Part shown: piece by piece, positions 46,076-55,017 of the stretch
Layout of the letters: every line of letters starts with the position of its first letter
How positions within the stretch are numbered: the stretch's first letter is position 1
Assembly (NCBI RefSeq): GCF_029873255.1
Contig: NZ_CP123622.1
Location: 2,145,001-2,209,000, forward strand
Direction of reading: 5' to 3'
DNA length: 64,000 nucleotides
From: Pigmentibacter sp. JX0631
Lineage (GTDB): Bacteria; Bdellovibrionota_B; Oligoflexia; Silvanigrellales; Silvanigrellaceae
Made by a program: the position numbers and the translations under genes
Notes under the pieces: generated by a model
What the model saw: only the letters and a program-made list of their open reading frames with translations
Database searches by the model: none
Told to the model about the DNA's origin: nothing

Positions 46076-47351
46076 ATTTTGGATTGAATCTCCTCTAAAT
46101 AATTTTTCACTTAATTTAAATAGGAATAATTATTTAATTGAAGGAGATAATCTTCCAGTATTACAAGCTCTTTCGTCTTTATACACCAACAAAATTAAAT
46201 TAATATATATAGATCCTCCGTACAATACAAAACAAAAATTTATATATAATGATAATTTTGGTAATCATAATTCTTGGTGTGATATGATGAGACCTCGATT
46301 AGATCTTGCTTATAGATTGCTTGCAAATGATGGTTTTATATTTATAAGTATTGATGATAATGAAGTTCATTATTTAAGATTGCTAATGGATGAAATTTTT
46401 GGTTGTGAAAATTTTAGAAATTGTATTGTTGTTCCACGTGGAATAAAAAATGTTCAAGCGCAATTTTCTACAGCAAGAAATTTATCTATTGGACATGAAT
46501 ATATTTTATTTTATAGCAAAAATAAAGAAACGAGAATTAAAAAATTTGAATTGTTAAATAAAAATAATTTAAAGTGTTATGGCTCTTGGAATAATCATTG
46601 GCGAGGAACAAATAGACCAAATTTGAGGTATGAATTATTTGGAATTACACCAAAAGCAGGGCAGTGGCGTTGGTCTAAGGAAAGAAGTTTTCAAGCTATA
46701 GAAAATTATAAAAAAATATTATCTGATTGCAAAAAGAAAAATAGTGAAGATCTTTCCCAAGAAGAAATATGGAAATGGTATAAAAAAAATATTAATGAAA
46801 AAGTAAAATTTGATCTATTACGGTTAAGTAAACTTGGAAAACCTGAGCATTTTATTCCTCCAAATAATTATATATTAGGAAGTGATCTATGGAGTGATTT
46901 AAAAGCATCTGGTTCGAGAGATTTAAAAAAAATATTAGAATATGGTAAATTTGATATGCCAAAATCTGTTGCTTTAATTAAAAGAATAATTAGTATTTGT
47001 ACTTTACCAAATACAAACGATATTATTCTTGATTTTTTTGCAGGATCAGGAACAACGGCGCAAGCTGTTTTGGAAAAAAATATTGAAGACAATGGAAATA
47101 GACAATTTATTTTAGTTCAATCAAGTGAAAAAATAAGTAATTTGATAAATAAGAATGTAAGCATAAATAATATAGCAGAATTAGCTAAAGTAAGAATTGA
47201 AAAGTTTCTTCAATTAAATGATTCTAAGGATAGTAAAAAATTTATTTATGTTCAATTTATACCAAATGAAATAAATTCTTCTTCGCCAGCAGGTGTAGCA
47301 GGTGCAGGTTTAACTCCATCATCAAAACCACCCATGATGAACGACATTTGA
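46068..47351 (+). CDS. Orphan DNA methyltransferase (beta-class, type III Mod-like)
   Basis: The 427-residue protein has motif IV early (IYIDPPYNTKQKF) and motif I late (ILDFFAGSGTTAQAVLEKN), the beta-class order for N6-adenine or N4-cytosine methylation, as in Mod and related enzymes. The middle part (about 130-280) is a short target-recognition region. No restriction gene is present. The last 30 codons (SSSPAGVAGAGLTPSSKPP) are antisense to the conserved end of the receiver-TPR gene, so the natural C-terminus may have been lost and replaced by read-through. Confidence 0.85.
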   Translation: MSEFWIESPLNNFSLNLNRNNYLIEGDNLPVLQALSSLYTNKIKLIYIDPPYNTKQKFIYNDNFGNHNSWCDMMRPRLDLAYRLLANDGFIFISIDDNEVHYLRLLMDEIFGCENFRNCIVVPRGIKNVQAQFSTARNLSIGHEYILFYSKNKETRIKKFELLNKNNLKCYGSWNNHWRGTNRPNLRYELFGITPKAGQWRWSKERSFQAIENYKKILSDCKKKNSEDLSQEEIWKWYKKNINEKVKFDLLRLSKLGKPEHFIPPNNYILGSDLWSDLKASGSRDLKKILEYGKFDMPKSVALIKRIISICTLPNTNDIILDFFAGSGTTAQAVLEKNIEDNGNRQFILVQSSEKISNLINKNVSINNIAELAKVRIEKFLQLNDSKDSKKFIYVQFIPNEINSSSPAGVAGAGLTPSSKPPMMNDI

Positions 47352-48628
47352 TCTCCGGTTAATAAACATTTAGGAGTATCTTTACCAGTAGTGCTTGCGG
47401 TAGCTGCAGTTGTTGCGCTTTTGGCTTGTGCTGCAGGTGCGGCAGGCGATGCTCCTTCTTTTTCCAGTTTTTCTAGTAATGTTTTAGATTTCAAATAATT
47501 TGGTGGAGCTTTTTCAACGGACTTTTTCGCGTGTTCTATTGCTTTTACTTTATCTCCTAATTTTGAATAAGCTAACGCAATATTATAAAGCAGTAAGTAT
47601 TCTTTATCAGGCATATCTAATACTTTTATTGCATTTTTATAAAGAGAAACTCCTTCATTAAATTTGCCCGCTTTTACTAACAAAACGCCTTTATTATTAA
47701 AAAAACTTGCCAATTCTGAACCTTTTTTAAGATTTGCTAATACTTTTTTACTTTCTTCAGTTCTTCCTTGTGTTGCAAGTGCTCTTCCTAAACCAAAGGA
47801 AGCTCTGTCATCGGTTGGATTCAATTTTAAGACATTTTTAAAATTTTCTTCAGCTTTTTCTGCTTCACCATTCCCTAAATTTAATTCTCCAATTACAAGT
47901 AATCTATCAACGTTGTGAGGACTTAATAGTTTTGCTTTTTCTAATGCTTTCATAGCATCGTCAAATTTATTATTCTTAATATGAACTTTTGAAATTAAGT
48001 TTAAAGCGGGAATGTGATTAGGATCAATTTTTAAAATTTTATTCAAAAATTCTTCAGATTTTTTTAGATCTTGTGCTCTTAGAAGCAATTCAGCATAAAG
48101 AGTTAAAAAACGAAGAGAGTTAGGTTCTTTTTTTAATCTGGGGAGTAGAATTTCTTCAGCTTTTTTATAATTTTTAGTAAGTAAAGAGTTATTAAATTCC
48201 TTTTGAAAGTTTCTATCACTTTCTGGATTTTTCTCTTGTTCTTCTAACTCTTCTAATCTTTTGATAAAGTCTTTTTCTGCAACTGGTTTCGTTAAAGTTT
48301 CATAAAAATAAAACTCAGAAATAATTGCTTTATCTTCTTTTCCAATGCTTCCCACGATTGGTACACAAAAACAATCTCGAATTTTTTTATTCTCATGAGT
48401 TTTAATATATTGCACAAGCGCAATACCAGAAAAAACAGGCATTCTGACATCTACAAATATTATATCAAATATAGTAGCATTTGTTTCTAATTCTTTTAAT
48501 GCCTGCTCTGCTCCCAAAAAACCTTTGTAATTAATTTTTCCAATTTTTTGGAAAATTTTTTCCATTTGCGACAGGACATCAGGATCATCGTCAACAACTA
48601 TTATGTTTTTAAATATAGATAGTGTCAT
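47252..48628 (-). CDS. Response-regulator receiver with TPR repeats
   Basis: The 458-residue protein starts with a CheY-like receiver (IVVDDDPDVLSQ, phospho-acceptor Asp in IIFVDVRMPVFSG near 58, a conserved Lys in LTKPV near 114), then about six TPR repeats (130-395), an Ala/Ser/Thr linker and a short end GGFDDGVKPAP. TPR output suggests protein-protein signalling instead of DNA binding. It is divergent from a CheX-like gene, an expected partner. Its 3' end overlaps the methyltransferase by 100 bases. Confidence 0.88.
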   Translation of the reverse strand: MTLSIFKNIIVVDDDPDVLSQMEKIFQKIGKINYKGFLGAEQALKELETNATIFDIIFVDVRMPVFSGIALVQYIKTHENKKIRDCFCVPIVGSIGKEDKAIISEFYFYETLTKPVAEKDFIKRLEELEEQEKNPESDRNFQKEFNNSLLTKNYKKAEEILLPRLKKEPNSLRFLTLYAELLLRAQDLKKSEEFLNKILKIDPNHIPALNLISKVHIKNNKFDDAMKALEKAKLLSPHNVDRLLVIGELNLGNGEAEKAEENFKNVLKLNPTDDRASFGLGRALATQGRTEESKKVLANLKKGSELASFFNNKGVLLVKAGKFNEGVSLYKNAIKVLDMPDKEYLLLYNIALAYSKLGDKVKAIEHAKKSVEKAPPNYLKSKTLLEKLEKEGASPAAPAAQAKSATTAATASTTGKDTPKCLLTGDQMSFIMGGFDDGVKPAPATPAGEEEFISFGIN

Positions 48629-48732
48629 TTTTCCCCCTTAAGACTTCTACAGATTTTAACATGTCTTATCGATAGCTAGAGATGTCAGTTAATTGTATTA
48701 GCTCTCTCTTAGGATGAGGGAATGAAAACAGG

Positions 48733-49536
48733 ATGTCTGCCCAAAATCCGTTGGAAAAAAAGCTTGATAGGTATTATGAGGATATTATTGATAAAATAAT
48801 GGAACTCATTGAAACCCAAAAAAATGTCTTGGGCGAACAAAAAGAACTAAAAAAAGATATCGCAAAATTAAAGGAACATGTTTTAGAAACTAAAACTGAG
48901 TTTGAGCAAATTAATGCTAAACTTGATAATTTAACAAAACTTGCAAAATCTGGGGGAGGCTCTGGTTCTAGCGCTTCCTATTCTTCAAATTCATCTTCCT
49001 ATGGAAATAAACCTGCAACTGGTGGCCAACCAAAGAGTTTAAAAGATTTTCTTGCTACGGAAGCTGCTATTTTTGATGTAAAAGTATTGAATGCTTTTAT
49101 TAAATCCACAAAAGAAATTGTGAAAACCAATACAAGAACAGAGCCAACATTTTTAAAGCCTGTTGTTGGTGAAAACACAAATTTAAAAATTGTAGTGGCT
49201 GGTAGAATGAACCTGTCACGTGATACAGGTAAAGGAACAATGGCTTTTTGTATGGAATTAGAATCTGCCACTGCTATAACTAGGGCAGTATTTATGTCTC
49301 CAGAAGATGCAAAGGTCTCAGATGCAGATATTAAAGACGTAACAAGTGAAATATGTAACCAAATTTGTGGAAAATCTAAATTAGCACTAAAGAATGAGGG
49401 CTATAGTTTTGATATTGGTATTCCTGAAATACATCAAGGACAACCGAAAGATCTTTTGGCCGTCCTTGGTTATCCTAAAATTTCTTTATTTTTTGCTTAT
49501 GAAAAAAAGCCCTTTTACGTCTTATTTTGGGGATGA
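48733..49536 (+). CDS. Coiled-coil protein with C-terminal CheX-like domain
   Basis: The 267-residue protein has an N-terminal coiled coil (1-75), a Gly/Ser-rich linker (76-105) and a C-terminal domain (about 118-267) with NAFIKSTKEIVKTNT, VVAGRMNLSRDTGKGTMAFCM and DVTSEICNQICGKSKLAL. This follows CheX-type phosphatases, where the E-x-x-N motif (EICN here) hydrolyses phospho-Asp of a receiver. It faces the receiver-TPR gene 104 bases away, so it may dephosphorylate that protein. Inferred from motif and position. Confidence 0.72.
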   Translation: MSAQNPLEKKLDRYYEDIIDKIMELIETQKNVLGEQKELKKDIAKLKEHVLETKTEFEQINAKLDNLTKLAKSGGGSGSSASYSSNSSSYGNKPATGGQPKSLKDFLATEAAIFDVKVLNAFIKSTKEIVKTNTRTEPTFLKPVVGENTNLKIVVAGRMNLSRDTGKGTMAFCMELESATAITRAVFMSPEDAKVSDADIKDVTSEICNQICGKSKLALKNEGYSFDIGIPEIHQGQPKDLLAVLGYPKISLFFAYEKKPFYVLFWG

Positions 49537-49617
49537 AGCCTTTTCTTTTAAATTATTCTTATCTTATTCAAGAAAATAATTGATCCCCAAAAACGTAACA
49601 CTGGCTTTGAAAAATTA

Positions 49618-50541
49618 TTAACCTAACAGACGTAACGCAAGCATTGGAATTTGATTAGATTGAGATAATACAGAAACACCAGATTGTTTTAAAATGTTTG
49701 ATTGCGCTAGTTTAGCAGTTTCTTCAGCAAAATCAGTATCACGAATTCGACTATTTGTAGCAGCATTATTTTCCGCTTGAATACTTAATTGAGTAATTGT
49801 TGAATTTAGGCGGCTTTGAATTGCACCCATAGTAGAACGATAGGATGAAACTTTGGTGATTGCTTCATCTATTATACTAATAGATTTTTGTGACATTTCT
49901 TTTGAAGAAACACTTGTTATATCATCTTCTTCTGATGTACCTAAATTTAAACCATCGGGATTCACAGAGGCATTAACATTGCTAAAATCAATTCTAATAA
50001 TATTTGTTGGATTTATATTATCTAAACTATCAGCTGATTCAAAATAGTTTTTACCAACTTGTAATTCAAGTGGAAATTTATTTGATCTTTTAGTAATTTC
50101 CTCATCTATGTCATCTTGATTTCCAACTAACAAAAGCGTTCCGTTAAATTCAGTAGTTTTAGATATACGGTTGATCTCATCTTTTAGTTGGCTAAATTCT
50201 TTATTTAAAAAACCCCGTTCAGTGTTACCTATGGTATCACTTGCTCCTTGAATAGAAAGCTCACGAAGTCTTGATAAAATGTTACCAATTTCATTCAAAC
50301 CACCTTCGGCAGTTTGAATTAATGAAACACCATCATTAGCATTTCTTCTAGCCATAATAAGAGAGCGATAGTCAGCTCTTAACTTATCACTAATAGCAAG
50401 ACCAGCAGCGTCATCAGAAGCTTTATTAATTCTAAAACCAGATGACAACTTTTCCATGGATTGGTTATTCATCTCGTTACTAATTGTTAAATTACGTTGC
50501 GCATTTAAAGATTGCACATTTGTAGCAATACGAAAACCCAT
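49618..50541 (-). CDS. fliC: Flagellin
   Basis: The 307-residue protein has the flagellin D0/D1 ends: GFRIATNVQSLNAQRNL with LSSGFRINKASDDAAGLAISDKLRA at the N-terminus, and SRIRDTDFAEETAKLAQSNILKQSGVSVLSQ with a LRLLG end. The central variable part (140-215) is short, giving a small flagellin. It is exported by the flagellar system and polymerises into the filament. A GGAGGTGAC ribosome site and a sigma-28-like promoter lie upstream. No other flagellar genes are in the window. Confidence 0.97.
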   Translation of the reverse strand: MGFRIATNVQSLNAQRNLTISNEMNNQSMEKLSSGFRINKASDDAAGLAISDKLRADYRSLIMARRNANDGVSLIQTAEGGLNEIGNILSRLRELSIQGASDTIGNTERGFLNKEFSQLKDEINRISKTTEFNGTLLLVGNQDDIDEEITKRSNKFPLELQVGKNYFESADSLDNINPTNIIRIDFSNVNASVNPDGLNLGTSEEDDITSVSSKEMSQKSISIIDEAITKVSSYRSTMGAIQSRLNSTITQLSIQAENNAATNSRIRDTDFAEETAKLAQSNILKQSGVSVLSQSNQIPMLALRLLG

Positions 50542-50609
50542 AAAAAGTCACCTCCTAGAACCCTGTCCATTGCTAAGTAAATTGAAATTAAATTCACTTA
50601 CTGCAACTA

Positions 50610-50626
50610 TTTTGACTGCGTCAAAA
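50610..50626. promoter_or_regulatory. Perfect inverted repeat in the flagellin leader
   Basis: TTTTGAC-TGC-GTCAAAA is a perfect 7-base repeat with a 3-base centre, lying just downstream of the sigma-28-like -10 element. It could be an operator or a leader hairpin that stabilises or restrains flagellin mRNA. Confidence 0.4.
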
Positions 50627-50636
50627 TTATGATAAT

Positions 50637-50663
50637 TAATCGAAGTAATGATTAAAGTCTTTA
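50637..50663 (-). promoter_or_regulatory. Sigma-28 (FliA)-type promoter of flagellin
   Basis: On the minus strand TAAAGACT and TTCGATTA are 11 bases apart, matching the FliA consensus TAAAGTTT-N11-GCCGATAA at most positions. It lies about 95 bases before the flagellin start. Confidence 0.65.
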
Positions 50664-50754
50664 GAATTTTTTTTATCAATTTATAATTAAATAAATAGTC
50701 AATATATATATTTAATTAAATATAAAGAAATTTTTTATATTTTTTTGTAAAATA

Positions 50755-51717
50755 TTAATTTAAAAATAATTTATTTTTTGCTTCAAGATACTCGGAAATA
50801 ATTTTAGAGACTAATTTGTTACAATTTAAAATTTCATTTATTTCTGAAACAATTTGACCAACTTCAAGCTCACCTTCAGCCAAATTCCCATTGAGCATGC
50901 CTTCTTTTGCTCGTCCTTTACCTAATAGGTGTGCCAATTTTTCTTTGTCAGCACACTCATCTTCAGCTAAAGCTATTTTTTTAGAAAATTCATTTTCCAA
51001 TAATCTTACAGGAACTAATTTTTTCATTCTTAAAAAAGTAGAATTAAATTTGGCTTGGCACATTGCTGTTTTAAAATTATTATGAGCAGAACTTTCTTCA
51101 GTGGCTGCAAAAGCTGTTCCTATTTGTACTCCTTCTGCACCTAAGGCGAAACAAGCTAAAATAGCTTCACCGGTACCTATTCCGCCGGCAGCGATAACAG
51201 GAATATTTAAAATTTTACGCATTTGTTGTAATAAGACGAAGGTTGTTAATTCATCGCGGCCATTGTGTCCTCCAGCTTCGAATCCTTCAACGACTACAGC
51301 ATCTACACCTGCATTTTGACATTTCAATGCCAATTCAGGATTGCTAACTACATGGACGACAATGCAACCTTCTTTTTTTAGGATAGGAGTCCAAGTTTTA
51401 GGGGAACCCGCACTGGTAAAAAAAATTTTAATTCCTGCAGAAAGTGCTACTTCGATTTGACTTTGAGTTTTATCATATAGCAAAGGAATATTTACGCCTA
51501 GAGAATGATTTGTTAACTGTTTTGCTTTTATTATATGCTGTTTAAGGACATCGGGTTGCATACTGCCAGCACCTATTAATCCTAGGCATCCTGTATTTGC
51601 TGCTGCTGCTGCTAATTTACCCCCACTTACCCAAACCATGCCAGCTTGAATGATAGGATGTGTAATATTAAATAAATTACAAATCCTATTTTTGGGCCAA
51701 ATATTATTTTGATTCAT
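50755..51717 (-). CDS. Nitronate monooxygenase / FabK-like FMN oxidoreductase
   Basis: The protein is a TIM-barrel flavoenzyme with HPIIQAGMVWVSGGKLAAAAANTG at the N-terminus, VVVEGFEAGGHNG, VIAAGGIGTGEAILACFALGAEGVQIGTAFAATEES, the phosphate-binding part. These are shared by nitronate monooxygenases and the enoyl-ACP reductase FabK; the AGGHNGRD segment and length fit either. Start 51717 (MNQNN) is chosen for its GGAG site; an ATG at 51732 exists. No fatty-acid synthesis genes are adjacent. Confidence 0.85.
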   Translation of the reverse strand: MNQNNIWPKNRICNLFNITHPIIQAGMVWVSGGKLAAAAANTGCLGLIGAGSMQPDVLKQHIIKAKQLTNHSLGVNIPLLYDKTQSQIEVALSAGIKIFFTSAGSPKTWTPILKKEGCIVVHVVSNPELALKCQNAGVDAVVVEGFEAGGHNGRDELTTFVLLQQMRKILNIPVIAAGGIGTGEAILACFALGAEGVQIGTAFAATEESSAHNNFKTAMCQAKFNSTFLRMKKLVPVRLLENEFSKKIALAEDECADKEKLAHLLGKGRAKEGMLNGNLAEGELEVGQIVSEINEILNCNKLVSKIISEYLEAKNKLFLN

Positions 51718-51980
51718 CTTTAATATCTCCATTTCCAGTAAGTTAATTAGAGTTACATAATTTTTTTAATGTACTTTTAATTAAAGTGCAAATATTATTA
51801 ATTTAAAATAAAGTAATAAGGTAATAAAGTAATAAACAAATTTGTTACATAAAAATCTGAAAAATATAAAGATATTTTTAATTGCTAAGTAATAATATAT
51901 TCATCAAATTTATAAAATAAAATATGTATTAATAATACTTCGAAATTATTTTTTATTACTTAATTTAGGAAAAGAGATTT

Positions 51981-53735
51981 ATGAATGATAATGAGATTTT
52001 AAAATCAATTGGAATAAATAAAGAAGAAACTGATACTTATATTAAATATGTCTTGTATGATAAAAACAACAGAAATTTAATAAAATCAAAAGAATTATTG
52101 ATCACTGCGCATGGTGGTTATCATTCCGCAACAAGACAGTTTCGTGCAGATAAAAAAATATCATTTTTTAGTAATCACGGATATAATCTAGTTTCAGAAG
52201 GTGATTCAACTTTACGCAGAGTTACTCAAGCTAGAGCTATTGCTAGAGAAACATATTTTCGTGATAATTATGTGGTAAATTACAATTTAAGTGATGTTTC
52301 TGATCATAAAGGGTATTACTTAGATAAATACTACGACAGAAAAGATTTTATCAAAATAATAATGTTTGAATCCTATTTATATTCAGTAAGAAATGTCTAT
52401 GAAAGACAAAAAATATTCAATAGAATTTCGCCTGATCTCATTCTTTCTGCTTGCCCAGATATATTAATGGTGAAGGCGAGTACAAACCTACTTCAGGTTC
52501 TTTTGGATCCAAAAAACGCAGACTATGAAAAAATATTTTGCAGTTTTTGTCGCGGTAGCGGTTCAGGAAGCCCCTCTATGCGAGCTACAAGCATTCCTAG
52601 ACCTCTTGGTGATCAAGAAGTTCTCAGAATTGAAGCCGTTGTAAAAAGTGAAATACAAAGTCGTGGAATTGCTGGAGAGCGTCCAAGTGCTACGGCAGTA
52701 CCATTAGTAGCAACTGCTACTTCAATTCCAATAGGAACGACAGGTGTTGCAGGAAGCCGTGTAGGTGGAGGATTGGCAGCTGGTGCAGGAAGTCGTGTAG
52801 GTGGAGGATTGGCAGCTGGTGTAGGAAGTCGTGTAGGTGCAGGAGCATCAGGCGTTGCAGCAAGTCACGCAACTGCGAGAAGCATACCAGTTACGCCAGT
52901 AATTGAACCTGCAAAAAGGGCAAAAGACTTTAGAAATAGAGATTTTAGTTATCAAACGTTGAATGCTAGTGATCTTTCGAATGCCGATTTGAGTGGAGCT
53001 AATTTTAATAATGCTATTTTAAGAAATGTTAACTTAACTGGATCTGTATTAAGTTGGGCGAAATTTGATCAAACAATTTTTAATAATACAAGTTTGTGGA
53101 ACTGTGATTTAGATAATACAAATTTTGATAAAGCAAGATTTTCTTTTGAAAATATGACAATAAATGAAATAATAAATAATTCCGATCCTGTAGTTTTAGC
53201 TACGAAAGCTCAAAAATGGTCGACAACAAGTTACTTACCATTAGGAGATTCAAAAGATTTAGGTTTTAATGTCATGATACCTACTATTTTTAAATTAGAA
53301 GATATTAGGGAACCAGGTTTATATCGTTTTGTTATCCTTCCAAATGGTGAAATTAGAATTGGATATGAAGATAACAGGAAAAATGAAACACAAATTTGGC
53401 GTGATAGGTTTGGAAGAGTTGTGGAAAGAAGAAATATAGTAACAAATTTTACTCAAAATGGTAAAACGGAAATTTGTTCGCATGGGGGTCTTTGTGATTA
53501 TCAAAAGACTATTGCTGCTGGAGTCATTAATATAGGAAGTTACTTTGGCAGAAATTATATTATCTCAATTACAAACCAGTCAGGCCATTATAAGCCAAAT
53601 AAAGAATCATTATTTATTGCAGGAATTATCATTCAAAATAAGTATCCTACTTTAATTAATAGAACGAGAATAGAAGCTATGAGTTCTGATCATAGGGGAA
53701 GATCTTTTTTAGAGCATGTAGGAACTATAAATTAA
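51981..53735 (+). CDS. Large multidomain protein with pentapeptide repeats and an SGHYxP C-terminal domain (putative effector)
   Basis: The 584-residue protein has three parts. The N-terminus (about 30-180) begins ELLITAHGGYHSATRQF, resembling the Stv-type putative adhesin domain. A linker (245-300) contains repeated GSRVGGGLAAG units. Pentapeptide repeats follow (about 330-385: ASDLSNADLSGANFNNAILRNVNL type). The C-terminus carries GLYRFVILPNGEIRIGYED and NIGSYFGRNYIISITNQSGHYKPN; SGHYxP occurs in C-terminal regions of polymorphic toxins and effectors. There is no signal peptide. An effector or toxin-like role is inferred. Confidence 0.55.
   Translation: MNDNEILKSIGINKEETDTYIKYVLYDKNNRNLIKSKELLITAHGGYHSATRQFRADKKISFFSNHGYNLVSEGDSTLRRVTQARAIARETYFRDNYVVNYNLSDVSDHKGYYLDKYYDRKDFIKIIMFESYLYSVRNVYERQKIFNRISPDLILSACPDILMVKASTNLLQVLLDPKNADYEKIFCSFCRGSGSGSPSMRATSIPRPLGDQEVLRIEAVVKSEIQSRGIAGERPSATAVPLVATATSIPIGTTGVAGSRVGGGLAAGAGSRVGGGLAAGVGSRVGAGASGVAASHATARSIPVTPVIEPAKRAKDFRNRDFSYQTLNASDLSNADLSGANFNNAILRNVNLTGSVLSWAKFDQTIFNNTSLWNCDLDNTNFDKARFSFENMTINEIINNSDPVVLATKAQKWSTTSYLPLGDSKDLGFNVMIPTIFKLEDIREPGLYRFVILPNGEIRIGYEDNRKNETQIWRDRFGRVVERRNIVTNFTQNGKTEICSHGGLCDYQKTIAAGVINIGSYFGRNYIISITNQSGHYKPNKESLFIAGIIIQNKYPTLINRTRIEAMSSDHRGRSFLEHVGTIN
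52752..52859 (+). repeat. Three tandem 36-base units inside the effector-like gene
   Basis: Units starting at 52752, 52788 and 52824 encode GSRVGGGLAAGA/V; the first two are nearly identical, the third diverges in its second half. Such a repeat can change length by slippage, altering the linker between N-terminal and pentapeptide parts. Confidence 0.8.
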
Positions 53736-53763
53736 TTTTTTATTTAAATTGGTATTTCTGCAA

Positions 53764-54903
53764 CTACAAAATTTCTATCGCAATTGCAGAAATATCATCT
53801 TCTAAAACTCTAGAATCTAACAGGTCTAATACTTCGTTTTTAACATTTTGCATTACATCATTTAAATTTAAATATTCAACAGAAAAATGTTTTTTTAATA
53901 TTTCTTTAATTTTTTTTGTTCCAATCTGTTCACCTTTTGAAAGACCTTCAATAAGCCCATCAGTATAAGCAAATATGATGTCCGAACTTTGGATTCCTTT
54001 TAATTGACCTTTAAAAAAGAGATCTTTTTCACTACCAAGAATTTTACCTGAATTTGGTAAAGCTTCTATTGTTAGAGGCATATTATTTTGTAAGTTACTG
54101 CGTTTAATAACAAATGGAAAATTATGTGCTGCTGAGTAAGTATAAACATTCATTTCATCTTTTGATATCACTAAAGAAAGCATAGTCATCATAAAAGATT
54201 GTTTACTCATTTTTAGAAGTGTTTCATTAAAATCCTTTAAAATTACAGCAGGGGAATCAAATTTTTTATTTTCATTAATTGCTAACATACAATGTTTTTC
54301 AAATATTCCAGAAATTACAGCAGTTAATAGTGCAGGAGCAAAGCCATGACCAGTTATATCGCCAATATAAATGTTAGCAGTTCTATCTTCTAAAAAAAAA
54401 TTGAACCAATCACCACCAACATGCAACGCCGATTTATAAAATGAAGCTATAGAAAAATGCGCATTGTGAACTGGACTTGTTGGTAATAAAGATTTTTGAA
54501 TTGTCGTTGCCATCCCAAGAGCTTCTAATTCTATTTTTTCTTTCAAAAGTTCATTTTCTTTTTGCATTTTTGAAAATGCTTTCATAATATATTCTTGTTC
54601 TTTAACTCGTAGCAAATTAATGCCATAAATTAATAACTCATTAGATTTTATTTTTGATATAAAAAATTCAAATGGGATATTTTTTCTTTTATTTAAAACC
54701 CATTCATACTCAAACTTACTTAAATTTTCATTTATGTACTTTAAAATATCTATTTTATGAAAAATTTTTTGAATTTCTTTACTTTCATATTGATTTCCAG
54801 CATCGAATGCAAAATTTGAAGTTTTTAGTATGTATTTCTTCAGGTCAAACACCGCAATAGGAAAGTCAAAATTATTAGCAAATTTTTTGATATTTTGAAA
54901 CAT
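53764..54903 (-). CDS. SpoIIE/RsbU-type serine phosphatase
   Basis: The 379-residue protein has an N-terminal PAS-like region (about 1-115), a coiled linker, and a PP2C-SpoIIE domain with TIQKSLLP, HVGGDWFNF, IGDITGHGFAPALLTA, and FAYTDGLIEG with the metal-binding Asp residues. Enzymes of this type dephosphorylate anti-anti-sigma factors or similar partners in stress signalling. No STAS or anti-sigma gene is adjacent. It is cytosolic. Confidence 0.9.
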   Translation of the reverse strand: MFQNIKKFANNFDFPIAVFDLKKYILKTSNFAFDAGNQYESKEIQKIFHKIDILKYINENLSKFEYEWVLNKRKNIPFEFFISKIKSNELLIYGINLLRVKEQEYIMKAFSKMQKENELLKEKIELEALGMATTIQKSLLPTSPVHNAHFSIASFYKSALHVGGDWFNFFLEDRTANIYIGDITGHGFAPALLTAVISGIFEKHCMLAINENKKFDSPAVILKDFNETLLKMSKQSFMMTMLSLVISKDEMNVYTYSAAHNFPFVIKRSNLQNNMPLTIEALPNSGKILGSEKDLFFKGQLKGIQSSDIIFAYTDGLIEGLSKGEQIGTKKIKEILKKHFSVEYLNLNDVMQNVKNEVLDLLDSRVLEDDISAIAIEIL

Positions 54904-55017
54904 TTACTAACCTTCAGTTAAAAGTATCTTAGTTTCATTTAATATTTTTATATTATATTTTTTTAATTAAAATTTATCTAGTTTTTTTTATATGTCAAAA
55001 TTAAGTCAATATAGTAT

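Noticed and set aside
46068-47351. Complete type III restriction-modification system
   Set aside because: No Res helicase/nuclease gene is present on either side.
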